Assembly (NCBI GenBank): GCA_009784235.1
Contig: WRCC01000002.1
Coordinates: forward strand, 248,736-312,735
DNA: 64,000 nucleotides
Source of the DNA: Alphaproteobacteria bacterium
GTDB taxonomy: Bacteria > Pseudomonadota > Alphaproteobacteria > Rs-D84
Direction: 5' to 3'
Below, one piece after another: positions 34,349 through 43,317 of the stretch (positions within the stretch are counted from its first letter, which is position 1; each line of letters starts with the position of its first letter). The notes beneath the pieces were generated by a model, which saw nothing but the letters and a program-made list of their open reading frames with translations, was not told the DNA's origin and ran no database searches. Made by a program: the position numbers and the translations under genes.

Positions 34349-34788
34349 TTGATAATTCCTTTTCTGTAACCTTCGTGCTTTGCGATTGCGGCGGCCAATT
34401 TTTGTAATGCGACCGGTGACAATGTCATCATTGGCGTATTGCGCGGAATTCCCGTTTCGCGTTCAATAAAATTTATGTAAGCACCAGTGTCGTTTTCAAT
34501 CGGCGGCGCATATCGATTAATGGCATCGCCCAGATTTAATTTCTGATAATTAGGCGTGCGAAGCAGGGCGCACAGCGCAGCAAACCCAGTATCATAATCC
34601 GGAAATACTGCAAACCCGCCGGCCACGCCGATTGCGCCACGCGCATTTGTGAATGCCCCATTTCGAATGTTGCCTGGATTATTATTACGCCACGCCCGCG
34701 TCCCGCCCGACCAGATTTCGCGCCCGCCACACGGTTTTTCATATATAACATCCGTGCCATTCCCGGCATATGCTTTTACGTATTTCAT
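34345..34788 (-). CDS. Virion-type lysin with NNPGNIR motif
   Basis: 147 residues. It contains TRAWRNNNPGNIRNG near residue 33, the hallmark of phage structural lysozyme-like/transglycosylase domains that open a hole in peptidoglycan, and FPDYDTGFAALCALLRTPNY, also typical. No signal peptide. It lies between portal and Bbp19-like genes with coupling overlaps. It is distinct from the SleB-like hydrolase at 59929, so the cluster has two wall-cutting enzymes. Confidence 0.75.
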   Translation of the reverse strand: MKYVKAYAGNGTDVIYEKPCGGREIWSGGTRAWRNNNPGNIRNGAFTNARGAIGVAGGFAVFPDYDTGFAALCALLRTPNYQKLNLGDAINRYAPPIENDTGAYINFIERETGIPRNTPMMTLSPVALQKLAAAIAKHEGYRKGIIK

Positions 34789-34837
34789 GTTTTTCCTTTC
34801 GCAGGGGCAAATAATTATTTGCCCCTCATGGTGTTTG

Positions 34838-36211
34838 CTATTGTGAAATTAATTCTGATGGAATATGCAATGCGGTGGCCAAGTAATTCATGACCGCATT
34901 ATGATTAACGTTGTTTGCAAACCCGGCATTGTTCGCTGTGCTCAGGAATGATAACACCGCTGTCGCGCGTTCATCCGCGGCCAATTGCGCAATTGGCGCA
35001 ACATACGCAAGGCGCGCATCATTATGCAGCGATATTGGGTCAATAATTCCACGGCGTGCCAAAATCGCCAATCCGCGCGATACCAGCGGCCGAATAAGTT
35101 CGCCCAGCAATCGTCCGTATGTCGCGCCCAGAACGCGCATCATATCGGTATTTCGTGCAATGATTTCTGTTGCGGTCATTTCTTTGTCAGACAAAATCGA
35201 CAACCGGTCGGCCAGCAATGCGTGACGGATACGTGCACGTAAATCACCCAATACCAATTGCGACACATCGAAATCCGCACCGCTGCGCAGTGGTGTCAGG
35301 CCGCTTGAACCGACCGCTTTCGGTATAATCGCGCCGGGGGTCAGGTTGATGTTAGACAGATTGATAACACCATCGTCATCTGCTTGCCAAATGCCGGATA
35401 CTGCGATGGTTGCGTTTTTCAGGACCAGTTCGACAACCTTGTTCGCGGTCTTGATATCAGGCAATGCGCGCAGGACGGGCGATCGGCCGTATGATTCCCC
35501 GGCCGCGGCGGACCAGCGGAAAATGATATATGGGCATTGGTCGAATTTGCCGGTTGCAACGATGTTGTTTTCGATTTCGCCGCCGCAGTCTATCCAGGCT
35601 GTGAACGTCCATGTGTCTGTATCGTTGATAACACTCTGTACCAATCTCAATTGCATTTCAGGATTTTGTTTTATGGAATCGCGCATTGCGGCCGGTGGCG
35701 TCCACGCAGGATACTTTTCCATTAAATCAATGGCCGGCATTGATGTTGTATGAAACACCGCGGTTAAATCGCCACCGGCGCCTCTCAAGACCGAAATATC
35801 ATTCATCGGAATCGCAGTAAAATTAAAAGCGCTTTCCGTACCAATTGGATTTTCGGCGAAAAACAAACATGCCGTTCCCAATATCGTCATATCCAAATAG
35901 CATTGATGAATCGTCGTATAAAAATTAGAATCGTTCAGATGATTGCGCAACGCATCCGTTGTAAATTCCGGATCGGGTGAAAATTCAGTTGCGCGCGATA
36001 ATGAAATCCATCCGGATTCCGGCGGGGTCAGCAATGAAAACATATTTGCTGCCAATAAATCCACGGCGTCCCCGGCCGTTGCATCAAACAGTAACGATGT
36101 ATCGTCGTCGTTAGCGGGCATCGTATAGCGTTGGCACTGTGCCCATCTGCGTGTCCATGCGTCCCGCCCGGCCAGCGATTGTTTATAAAGAGATATGATT
36201 TTTTCCGTCAT
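34838..36211 (-). CDS. Podovirus portal (head-tail connector) protein
   Basis: 457 residues from the ATG at 36211 (AAAGGAACCAAT upstream); the longer frame upstream has no homology. It matches T7 gp8/Bbp20-type portals: YTMPANDDD, LAANMFSLLTPPESGWISL, GTACLFFAEN, GESYGRSPVLRALPDIKTAN and ATEIIARNTDMMRVLGATYGRL. Portals form the dodecameric DNA channel. The length is a little short of T7 gp8 (536) but the order of conserved blocks is complete. It is separated from the terminase nuclease gene by tRNA-Lys and an unknown ORF. Confidence 0.9.
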   Translation of the reverse strand: MTEKIISLYKQSLAGRDAWTRRWAQCQRYTMPANDDDTSLLFDATAGDAVDLLAANMFSLLTPPESGWISLSRATEFSPDPEFTTDALRNHLNDSNFYTTIHQCYLDMTILGTACLFFAENPIGTESAFNFTAIPMNDISVLRGAGGDLTAVFHTTSMPAIDLMEKYPAWTPPAAMRDSIKQNPEMQLRLVQSVINDTDTWTFTAWIDCGGEIENNIVATGKFDQCPYIIFRWSAAAGESYGRSPVLRALPDIKTANKVVELVLKNATIAVSGIWQADDDGVINLSNINLTPGAIIPKAVGSSGLTPLRSGADFDVSQLVLGDLRARIRHALLADRLSILSDKEMTATEIIARNTDMMRVLGATYGRLLGELIRPLVSRGLAILARRGIIDPISLHNDARLAYVAPIAQLAADERATAVLSFLSTANNAGFANNVNHNAVMNYLATALHIPSELISQ

Positions 36212-36236
36212 ATTGGTTCCTTTGTTTTGGTTAAAT

Positions 36237-36262
36237 AAAAAAACACCGCCGGCGGCGGTGTG
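36237..36262 (-). terminator. Minus-strand terminator between ORF142 and portal
   Basis: On the minus strand, ACACCGCCGCCGGCGGTGT followed by T7. It ends transcription from the 36711 gene, so the portal needs its own promoter in the 25 bases beyond or readthrough. Confidence 0.7.
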
Positions 36263-36282
36263 GTTTGAAAATTTGGGATTTG

Positions 36283-36711
36283 TTATCTGTCCCTGGCGAA
36301 TGATATTCTTGTCGTTGTTGATTTGTATGTTTTGTGACTTATTTCTCTGTATTTTGATTCTATCAGTTTTAACGCATGAAATGCAACAAACCCATCTGCC
36401 AACTGTTCCATGGTATTTGAACCTTTGTTTGCCAGTCCGCATACATATCTGCCATCATGAGTTTCCATGGCATAAAAACCAAAATCAGCATTGAGTGGAA
36501 TCAGAAATTTATTTTCTTTTTTGATGAAATTCAAAGTATATCGTTGGAAATATCGCAATTGCGTTTCAAAAACATTCTTGATTTCAGCCGCCATCATGCG
36601 GTGACTTTTGGCAGCATTCCTGAATGCGTCCATCTCTTGCGTTGCCTGGGCTGTGATAGATGCCAATCGCGCCAAGACCTGTGGGCTTGGTTGTCTGTTT
36701 TTCTTGTCCAT
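36283..36711 (-). CDS. Unknown 142-residue protein
   Basis: No signal peptide or membrane helix. The first ~65 residues look helical (LARLASITAQATQEMDAF), then a compact segment (DFGFYAMETHDGRYVCGLAN). Unrecognised. It has its own terminator and lies between tRNA-Lys and the portal gene, so it may be an insertion into the phage-like block rather than part of it. Confidence 0.5.
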   Translation of the reverse strand: MDKKNRQPSPQVLARLASITAQATQEMDAFRNAAKSHRMMAAEIKNVFETQLRYFQRYTLNFIKKENKFLIPLNADFGFYAMETHDGRYVCGLANKGSNTMEQLADGFVAFHALKLIESKYREISHKTYKSTTTRISFARDR

Positions 36712-36799
36712 GAAATATACTCCATCAACGCGCCGATTATATCACAAATGAACAAAAAATGCAACTATTGGTTGAATTTTGCAATGAACTGAAAACTGC

Positions 36800-36827
36800 T
36801 TGCGCTGTGAAATTTTTAATTTATAAT
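36800..36827 (+). promoter_or_regulatory. Promoter of tRNA-Lys
   Basis: TTGCGC at 36800-36805, 16-base spacer, TATAAT at 36822-36827, 10 bases before the tRNA. Confidence 0.65.
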
Positions 36828-36837
36828 ACCCGCCGTT

Positions 36838-36913
36838 GGATGAGTAGCTCAGTTGGTAGAGCAACTGACTCTTAATCAGTGGGTCCAGGGTTCGAATCCC
36901 TGCTCGTCCACCA
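36838..36913 (+). tRNA. tRNA-Lys (CUU)
   Basis: GGATGAG...CTCGTCCACCA; anticodon loop CTCTTAA between ACTGA and TCAGT gives CUU; CCA encoded. Its 3' end is 29 bases from the stop of the convergent terminase nuclease gene, a typical phage integration position. Confidence 0.95.
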
Positions 36914-36942
36914 ATCTTTATACATAATTTTCAACCATATAT

Positions 36943-37767
36943 TTACACCTTGAAATCGGTTGTGGCGGACAGTGGCAAAAACATCTGGCCGCGAGGTCGC
37001 ACGGCGATTGGCTGTATTCTCAGCGCGCCGGCAATCGCATCCAGTCCGTCGTCGCGGTTTGCGCCCGCGGCCGGCAACCAATCTTCAAATTCAGTAATAA
37101 TTTTCGACCGGCGAATTCGTTCATGCGCAAATAATCGTCCGGTTGCCAATAATGGTTCAATTGCGTCCAAGATTCGGTGTTCTTTGTTTTCTTTATTTAT
37201 TATTTTCTGGATAACCAACGGTTGTTTGCATGCCATTGCCGCGCCACGCAATATTTCCGGCAAAGCGTTTCCAATCCCGTTGACTTCAATTGCGATATGG
37301 CGCTGGTCATATTTTGTCAAAAAATCCAAAACACGGCCACATTGCGTTGCAAATGGATGCAAGTCATCGTCACCAGTCGCCAAGTATTTTACATCGTGAA
37401 TAAACGCGCGCCGATTTTTATCATCGCGAAATATTATAACGCATACGGATGAATCCGCACCATCGCGGGCAGACGATGGGTCCCAGTAACATGCAACACC
37501 AGTGATTGGAAAATCGCCGGAAATCTTTGCATTCCGTGCATCAAATTCGCCGGAATAAAATTGCAATGCACCTGGGTCCAGTCGTGCGCGGTCGGCGGAT
37601 ACGAATTCCAGCATCATTTGTGCAGAAAAGTGTCGTGGTCCAACGGTTTCACGCAATTCGTCTATCTTTTCAATCGGAAATAGTGTGGGCCATGCCGATT
37701 CACCGTCCGGCCCGATAATCGGAATATGCAGTGTGCGATATCCGCGCAAAAATGGTTCATTATTCAT
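36943..37767 (-). CDS. Large terminase, C-terminal nuclease half
   Basis: 274 residues. The N-terminus (RGYRTLHIPIIGPDGESAWP, then FSAQMMLEF) equals the linker after the ATPase motor of T7/P22-type large terminases. An RNase H-like nuclease follows with acidic residues in CYWDPSSARDGADSS, AIEVNGIG and DDGLDAIAGAL, the expected metal-binding set. No Walker motifs are present: the ATPase half is encoded separately at 53376-53978. The ORF is intact, starts with ATG and has a divergent neighbour 40 bases away, so it looks like an independent gene, not a fragment left by decay. Confidence 0.85.
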   Translation of the reverse strand: MNNEPFLRGYRTLHIPIIGPDGESAWPTLFPIEKIDELRETVGPRHFSAQMMLEFVSADRARLDPGALQFYSGEFDARNAKISGDFPITGVACYWDPSSARDGADSSVCVIIFRDDKNRRAFIHDVKYLATGDDDLHPFATQCGRVLDFLTKYDQRHIAIEVNGIGNALPEILRGAAMACKQPLVIQKIINKENKEHRILDAIEPLLATGRLFAHERIRRSKIITEFEDWLPAAGANRDDGLDAIAGALRIQPIAVRPRGQMFLPLSATTDFKV

Positions 37768-37807
37768 AGTGGAAACTTTTTGATATTATGGTTATAATCT
37801 TAATCTG

Positions 37808-38953
37808 ATGTCAAAACCAACAGTTGTTTTAACAAATTTATTTATAAAAAATGTCACAGGCAGCGAGCTTGCGACATTGGACTATGCAAAGTATTTCACT
37901 GCACGCGGATGGCGCGTTATAATTTGCTGCTTTCAATATGGTCAGCCGTTGTCTGGGGAAATTCCAAGCAATATCAAAATCATAAATATTCTGGAACAGC
38001 CGGTTCCAAAAGTAAATGCTGATTTGCTGTGGGGTCATCACTGGGCAATCATGACCAAATTGCTGGCCGATAAAAATTTTTCCGCCAAAAAAATTGTATA
38101 TATATCATTGTCACCGTATGAAGTCGCAGAACGATTGCCTGCATATGCCGGGTTGTTGTCAAAACGATTGGCGAATTCATGGGAAACGAAAATGGTGCGT
38201 CGCCAGTCTGGTATCCAAGTTTTCAATAATTCCGTTACACCAGATTTTTTGGCTGCAAATGCGGCGCCGGGCGCACGCTTGCGCAAATTAGCAGTGGTCA
38301 GTAATCACGATATTCTGTTCAAAGATGCAGAATTTAAAAAGATTTTAAAAAGTCACGGTGTGGCCACCACATTCTTTGGTGGTCATGCTGGAATGAAATC
38401 CATTACGCCCGCGGATTTATTGAAATTTGACGCAGTGGTCAGCATCGGACGCACAGTGCAGTATGCGCTTGTACTTGGGATTCCAATATTTTGCTATGAC
38501 CGGTTTGGTGGGCCGGGTTATATTACATTGGATAATTGGCGGGCAAATGAAAAAATGAATTATTCCGGTCGTGCGCAACCGGCATCCAGTGGCAATGTTA
38601 ATAAATTATTGATTAAAAAACCAGACGCGAAATTAATTGCGCATCAACTGATTAATGATTACGGTGCGGCGCGAATGTATGCGCCAGAATTGCAAAAAAT
38701 TGCACGAAAGCGGTATGATTTGTTCCGAAATATGGATAAAGTTTTGGCCGGAAAATTGCCAGATGCGCGAATATCATCACAAATTATAAATGATAAATAT
38801 TCGGGTGAAATTGCGAATATCGATGAAATTATTCAAAAATATAATATGGTGTACAAGCCAGCAAAATTACAAAATCATATGCGCATAAAGCGTGAAATTT
38901 TGCGAATGCTAAAACAAATCACATCACTTTTTAATACGCATCAAGATAATTAA
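37808..38953 (+). CDS. GT-B type glycosyltransferase-like protein
   Basis: 381 residues. VVLTNLFIKNVTGSELATLDYAKYF resembles the Gly-rich start of GT4 glycosyltransferases, and ADLLKFDAVVSIGRTVQYALVLGIPIFCYD resembles the donor-binding domain, although the usual E-x7-E motif is not clear. It may act on surface polysaccharides. It is divergent from the terminase nuclease gene and overlaps the convergent MFS gene by 30 bases. Not part of the virion set. Confidence 0.6.
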   Translation: MSKPTVVLTNLFIKNVTGSELATLDYAKYFTARGWRVIICCFQYGQPLSGEIPSNIKIINILEQPVPKVNADLLWGHHWAIMTKLLADKNFSAKKIVYISLSPYEVAERLPAYAGLLSKRLANSWETKMVRRQSGIQVFNNSVTPDFLAANAAPGARLRKLAVVSNHDILFKDAEFKKILKSHGVATTFFGGHAGMKSITPADLLKFDAVVSIGRTVQYALVLGIPIFCYDRFGGPGYITLDNWRANEKMNYSGRAQPASSGNVNKLLIKKPDAKLIAHQLINDYGAARMYAPELQKIARKRYDLFRNMDKVLAGKLPDARISSQIINDKYSGEIANIDEIIQKYNMVYKPAKLQNHMRIKREILRMLKQITSLFNTHQDN

Positions 38954-40105
38954 TCCGACCAATATAAAGCCGGCCATTGATAACATTGCCAGTCGATATC
39001 CGCCGCCGACCAATAAAACCCCGCCCCATGCCAACGGCCCAACCATTGCAGAAAACCGTTCGAATATTGTATAGAATGAAAATCCGTATCCGACTTTGCC
39101 TGACTCTAAATTAGTACTTATATACGCGCGGCTGGCCGCCCAGCCGGCACCGATGGTTAATCCAAGTATTCCGGCCAACACGAAAAACAAATTCATATTG
39201 CTGGATGCGGCAATCAGTGGAATTAATAACAGCCAAGTCCATAAAATAGCCAGCAAGCTGCGCCGGATGCCGAACTTATCACCAAAAAATCCAATCAGCA
39301 AAGCACCAATCATCGCCGCAATTTGGGTAACAATCAATATAATCGCTGTCGTGCTGTCTGGCATATTTAATACCGCGCCTGCATAAATCGAATAATTATT
39401 TGTTATGGTGTTCAGCGCATTGGTATAAAAGAAAAATGCAATCAGAACCGGTGCGGCCGCAGATGTCAGCAAAAAATTACGAAACATTTTCCAATCAAAG
39501 CCCAGCTTAATTTTTGGTTTTACGATGGGTGCTTTGCATGATTTTTCCCGATAAAAAATCATCAATGGCGCAGCCAAAATCGCGAACAGAATAACGGATG
39601 GGACCAGCGACGCCAAACGCCCGCCGCTTTCCACCAACGGTAAAAATATTGCCAATCCAAAGACCAATCCGGCGGCGCTGGCGAATTGTGCAAACCCGGA
39701 TGCGCGTGCGCGATTTTTTTCATCCGCCAAATCATTCAGCAACGGGTCGAAGAATATATACGCCAATTGGAAAAAATATTGTCCGGCCAAAAGCCCAAAG
39801 AATGCCAATAAAATATGCGCACCAAAAATCGCAAACAATGCCGCGGCCATATAAGACGCAATTGTCGCAATCGTCGCCAGGTTAAGAAATAATTTACGGT
39901 CATTGCATTTATCCGTATGCGCGGCCAATGCGGGCCCGGTCAACAACAGCGCCGCCGCCGAAATCACAAACACCAGATTATACGACATATCGGACAGACC
40001 ACCATCCAGAACAATCCATTTCGAAAAATACACCAAAAAATTCACGAACACTATGCTGTTCGCGAAAGTATAAAGACACCACAAGAATAACTTCCGTTTA
40101 TTCAT
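38924..40105 (-). CDS. MFS transporter, UMF1/Atg22-like
   Basis: 393 residues from the ATG at 40105; the longer frame overlaps the divergent gene's promoter. The N-terminal LFLWCLYTFANSIVFVNFLVYF matches the W-x-x-Y-d-F-A-N-S signature of the UMF1/Atg22-like major facilitator group. Twelve hydrophobic segments are predicted. Substrate unknown. It shares a short divergent promoter region with the MipA/OmpV gene. Confidence 0.8.
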   Translation of the reverse strand: MNKRKLFLWCLYTFANSIVFVNFLVYFSKWIVLDGGLSDMSYNLVFVISAAALLLTGPALAAHTDKCNDRKLFLNLATIATIASYMAAALFAIFGAHILLAFFGLLAGQYFFQLAYIFFDPLLNDLADEKNRARASGFAQFASAAGLVFGLAIFLPLVESGGRLASLVPSVILFAILAAPLMIFYREKSCKAPIVKPKIKLGFDWKMFRNFLLTSAAAPVLIAFFFYTNALNTITNNYSIYAGAVLNMPDSTTAIILIVTQIAAMIGALLIGFFGDKFGIRRSLLAILWTWLLLIPLIAASSNMNLFFVLAGILGLTIGAGWAASRAYISTNLESGKVGYGFSFYTIFERFSAMVGPLAWGGVLLVGGGYRLAMLSMAGFILVGLIILMRIKK

Positions 40106-40129
40106 TTCGTATAGTATAGTCCAAAAGAT

Positions 40130-40942
40130 ATGAATATAAAAGCTGTTATTTTTCTGACCATTGCTGCGATTTTTTGCGCCGGTATTTCGTTCGCGGATAC
40201 AGACAATACAAATCTGGAAGCAACGCCACCCAAAAATCCGGACGACTGGGTATTCAAAGCGCACGCCGGCATAATGGGCTTCTATATGCCGAAATACGAA
40301 GGTTCGGATTTATATCAGCCATTATATATGCCGGAAATCGATTTATCATATGGGCCATTATTCGCATCGATTTCCCAGGGCGCCGGCATATTTATTCCAC
40401 TGAATGAATCGCGCAGCTTTATCGTTGCACCCGCAATCCGCTGGCGCGTAAAACGAAACCTGGCCAACGAAGCACGTGACGCGATTGAATACATCGGCGA
40501 TGTTCGTCCAACTGTGACGCTGAATACAATTTATCGCACCGGCCCGTTGATGTTTAATTTCAGAATGACCGAAGGTTTGTCGGACAGCAACACTGGCGCG
40601 TCATTTAATTTGGGCGCAACGTTTCGCGATGATGTGACCGACCGCATAAATTTGACCGTTTATACGACCGCGATATACGGCGACCGGCGATATAATCAGA
40701 CTTATTTTGGAATTACACCGGTCGAATCCATTGAATTTGGATTTCCGGAACATGCGTCCCGTGCCGGCCTTAAAAGTTTGGACATCGGCGGTTTGTTTAG
40801 ATATTTCATCACCGACCACAAAAATATATCCGCAGATTTTATGTTTGAATATATGCGCCTGGTCGGTCCGGCTGCCAAATCGCCAATAACACTGAACAAA
40901 GACCAGTTTTTATTCGGCGTGGGGGCAAGTTATTATTTTTAA
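40130..40942 (+). CDS. MipA/OmpV family outer-membrane protein
   Basis: 270 residues. Signal peptide IFLTIAAIFCAGISFA. The mature start WVFKAHAGIMGFYMPKYEGSDLYQ and PEIDLSYGPLFASISQGAGI match MipA/OmpV, with characteristic G-A-x-x-x-P-x-Y-x-G-S. The C-terminus FLFGVGASYYF ends in Phe. MipA acts as scaffold for murein enzymes in E. coli, while OmpV homologues are porin-like; which applies here is unknown. Its stop overlaps the convergent rloB-like gene by 4 bases. Confidence 0.85.
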   Translation: MNIKAVIFLTIAAIFCAGISFADTDNTNLEATPPKNPDDWVFKAHAGIMGFYMPKYEGSDLYQPLYMPEIDLSYGPLFASISQGAGIFIPLNESRSFIVAPAIRWRVKRNLANEARDAIEYIGDVRPTVTLNTIYRTGPLMFNFRMTEGLSDSNTGASFNLGATFRDDVTDRINLTVYTTAIYGDRRYNQTYFGITPVESIEFGFPEHASRAGLKSLDIGGLFRYFITDHKNISADFMFEYMRLVGPAAKSPITLNKDQFLFGVGASYYF

Positions 40943-41634
40943 CGGGATAAAAATCTTTTCATATATGTCAGTAATTCATCCGCATTGGTAACAGACCGGT
41001 CCAATGGATTTCCAAGTTTTCGAAACTTTTTCGCCCGTTTGAATGCATCAAGCTCACTTCCTTTTTCCTGCAAATCTTGCAAGTTGAATCGTTTGCCCTT
41101 GCCATTCTTGTTTTTATTATCTGGGTCGTATGCTTCACCAAGACAATCCGGGTGCTGTAATTCTTTGCGAAGTTTTCTTTTATCCAACGCCGGACAGTTG
41201 GTATCCTTGAAATGTAAAAGTCCCCAGTAATCAAAAGACCGATTTGAATAAATGCAATTTATTTTTTCGGGGTCAACATCGCCGTCGACAGGCAAATTGC
41301 AATTGGCAATAACATTTTTTATTTTGCCTTTGTTCTTTGCGGTTCTGTCGTCTTCATCAATCATTATAAACATGCACGCGTTCGGGAAAATGGTTTTCTG
41401 CTTCAAAGCATCGTTATATACGGAATTCGGGTCAGTTCCGGTTTCCCATGGAATTATTTCAATTTGTTTCCGCTTCGGGCTTCGAATCTGGTCCAGCCAA
41501 GCCTCAAGATATTCCTTTTCCGTAACCGACCCTTCTGTGACGACACATATTTGTACATTATTACGATGCTGGGCCTGTTTTCGTTGTACTAATTGTTGAC
41601 GGCTATTATTCGGAAACGATTTTCTTTTTGCCAT
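40939..41634 (-). CDS. RloB-like protein, AbiLii-type defence partner
   Basis: 231 residues. CVVTEGSVTEKEYLEAWLDQI, MFIMIDEDDRTAKNKGKI and IYSNRSFDYWGLLHF match the RloB/AbiLii domain, whose N-terminal E and D-x-D arrangement recalls a TOPRIM-like nuclease. Its start overlaps the end of the AAA ATPase gene by 29 bases, so both are translated together. The gene order AAA-RloB is the order of the AbiL abortive-infection pair. Base composition is more AT-rich than the neighbours, suggesting transfer. Confidence 0.8.
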   Translation of the reverse strand: MAKRKSFPNNSRQQLVQRKQAQHRNNVQICVVTEGSVTEKEYLEAWLDQIRSPKRKQIEIIPWETGTDPNSVYNDALKQKTIFPNACMFIMIDEDDRTAKNKGKIKNVIANCNLPVDGDVDPEKINCIYSNRSFDYWGLLHFKDTNCPALDKRKLRKELQHPDCLGEAYDPDNKNKNGKGKRFNLQDLQEKGSELDAFKRAKKFRKLGNPLDRSVTNADELLTYMKRFLSR

Positions 41635-42961
41635 TTTCGTCCCCCATTTGTATTGATTGCAGCTTGTCTATATTCCCCAAGAATGGTATTCCGCCGAATT
41701 TACCCTGCAGATATCCTTTGGAATAATCGTACCCTTTGCGGATATCATTGAATATGGATAATGGGTATGCGTCCGATATGCCCGTGTTTCCATCTTTTTC
41801 AACAAACCATATTTCATCGCGCCGCAAATTTTCAGGAATCATAATACTGACATCATGGGTTGTAAATATCAATTGGGCGCCCGCTTTGTTTATCCTACTG
41901 TTGTGGAATAGCTTTATCAAGTCTTGCAACAGGATGGAATGCAGATGACTTGGCTCATCTATAACAAACAGTCCGCCGTTCACAAAAGCTGGTAAAAACT
42001 GCATCAGAAAATTTAGGTATTGTGTTGTTCCTCTGCTTTCTTGGCTTGGGTGCAGCAGGAAATCATCTTTACCATCGCAATTATGTTTGAATTCATAGTG
42101 ATATTCTACATTTGTATCTCCGTCAAGGCCGGCTTTCGTGAGTTCAAATTCTATATCTTCGCTAAATTCGCCAAAAAGTCTTTTAAGTTTGGCTTCAAAA
42201 TCTAGGATTTTATCGTCTTTTTTGCTTTCTATCTTTTTAGTTTCTATATCGCATATTCCAATGTCAGCGTATTTAAGCAAATCTACAACTTTTTGTTTAA
42301 GTTCTGCGTCATTATGTAAAACTTTTCCAATGTTCATATAATCTTCATTTGGACCGCCAAGATTATCAAAGAATTTATATACATTGTTAAAAGGTTCGAT
42401 TTCCCTGATTCGTAATATTTCCAGTGCCAAAACGTCTTGACGCGTGGATATATGGTCATTAATTTCATTTTTTACAATTTCGGAAATTCGTGGGTCCGCA
42501 GAGCTAAACTTAGTGGGAATTCTTTCAAAAATAACTTTTTCCTTGCCCGATACTGTTGGGTAATAGAATAATTTCTCTGAAAGTATTGCAGTGTTGTCAT
42601 GAGATATGGCATAGCAATATCTATCGTCATTCAATATGAATTCTATTTCTGCATTGCTCGGCTGATTTTTTGAAAGCGCAAAAGGACGATAAGGCATTTT
42701 CGGAGATTTTTTGTCTTTTCTGTTCAACAGGGAACTAAAACATTTGAAAGCCTGTAAAAGGTTCGATTTTCCCGAAGCATTGGCGCCGTAAAAAACAGTC
42801 ACGGGCAATATTTTTTCGCCGCCAAGCGTTTTTGATTCAATCAAATTCCAAGAACTTTTTTCAGACGAATATTTATCTTCCGCTGTAAAAAATACTTCGG
42901 TTTCATTTTTGAAAGAGTAAAAATTTGAAAATTTTATTCTGCGGATATTTGCTTTTTTCAT
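41606..42961 (-). CDS. AAA family ATPase, AbiLi/RloA-like
   Basis: 451 residues. ABC/SMC-like ATPase of the AAA_15/21 type: Walker A FYGANASGKSN at 58-68, signature-like QESRGTTQYL near 305, Walker B GGLFVIDEPSHLHS near 330 and switch FTTHD near 370. Such proteins are the sensor/motor part of defence pairs (AbiL, PARIS, RloAB, OLD-like). With the RloB partner the AbiL type is most likely. AT-rich compared with the surrounding chromosome. Confidence 0.8.
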   Translation of the reverse strand: MKKANIRRIKFSNFYSFKNETEVFFTAEDKYSSEKSSWNLIESKTLGGEKILPVTVFYGANASGKSNLLQAFKCFSSLLNRKDKKSPKMPYRPFALSKNQPSNAEIEFILNDDRYCYAISHDNTAILSEKLFYYPTVSGKEKVIFERIPTKFSSADPRISEIVKNEINDHISTRQDVLALEILRIREIEPFNNVYKFFDNLGGPNEDYMNIGKVLHNDAELKQKVVDLLKYADIGICDIETKKIESKKDDKILDFEAKLKRLFGEFSEDIEFELTKAGLDGDTNVEYHYEFKHNCDGKDDFLLHPSQESRGTTQYLNFLMQFLPAFVNGGLFVIDEPSHLHSILLQDLIKLFHNSRINKAGAQLIFTTHDVSIMIPENLRRDEIWFVEKDGNTGISDAYPLSIFNDIRKGYDYSKGYLQGKFGGIPFLGNIDKLQSIQMGDENGKKKIVSE

Positions 42962-43112
42962 GGCGCAACTCCTTGTTCGTTTCTTTGATTCATTTTCGCC
43001 TATTTAATCATGGATGTCAATAAAAAAATGCAAACATTGTGATGTTTATAGTCCCAATGCGATTGGTATAGTTAATAATTTGCATTATTTTTGCAAATAT
43101 CCAATTTTTCGC

Positions 43113-43141
43113 TTGACAGAAGATATTGATTTATATATGAT
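43113..43141 (+). promoter_or_regulatory. Near-consensus promoter of the structured leader
   Basis: TTGACA at 43113-43118, exactly 17 bases, TATGAT at 43136-43141: one of the strongest promoter matches in the window, although the nearest ORF is 177 bases downstream. Confidence 0.75.
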
Positions 43142-43144
43142 AAA

Positions 43145-43317
43145 AGCGTCGTGATGGACCACGACGCTATAAACAATAAACAGGAAAAAAGCGCCTGCTT
43201 AATGCTTCTCGTAAAAGATTATAGCATCGTTTTTCCTGTTTTGCAAGGGGGGCGTTATTGAAACGCGCGCGATTGCCCTGGCGTTGGGTAATCGCTACAA
43301 GCAAAAAGGACAATGAC
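43145..43317 (+). ncRNA. Structured leader RNA or small RNA
   Basis: Between the promoter and the 53-residue ORF at 43318 lie several stems. AGCGTCGTG/CACGACGCT (43145-43168) has a 6-base loop. AAACAGGAAAAA (43178-43189) pairs with TTTTTCCTGTTT (43230-43241) and encloses ATGCT/AGCAT. GCGTT/AACGC follows near 43252-43266. CGATTGCCC pairs with GGGTAATCG near 43270-43294. I do not recognise a known riboswitch, tmRNA, 6S or SRP RNA in it. It could be a cis-regulatory leader or a small RNA overlapping the ORF's ribosome binding site. Confidence 0.5.

Noticed and set aside
36212-36442. N-terminal extension of the portal protein
   Set aside because: It covers a terminator hairpin and the 3' end of the neighbouring ORF; portal homology starts at the ATG at 36211.
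42962-43112. Additional gene upstream of the AAA ATPase
   Set aside because: No ORF with a credible start; the stretch is AT-rich and probably contains the promoter of the AAA-RloB pair.
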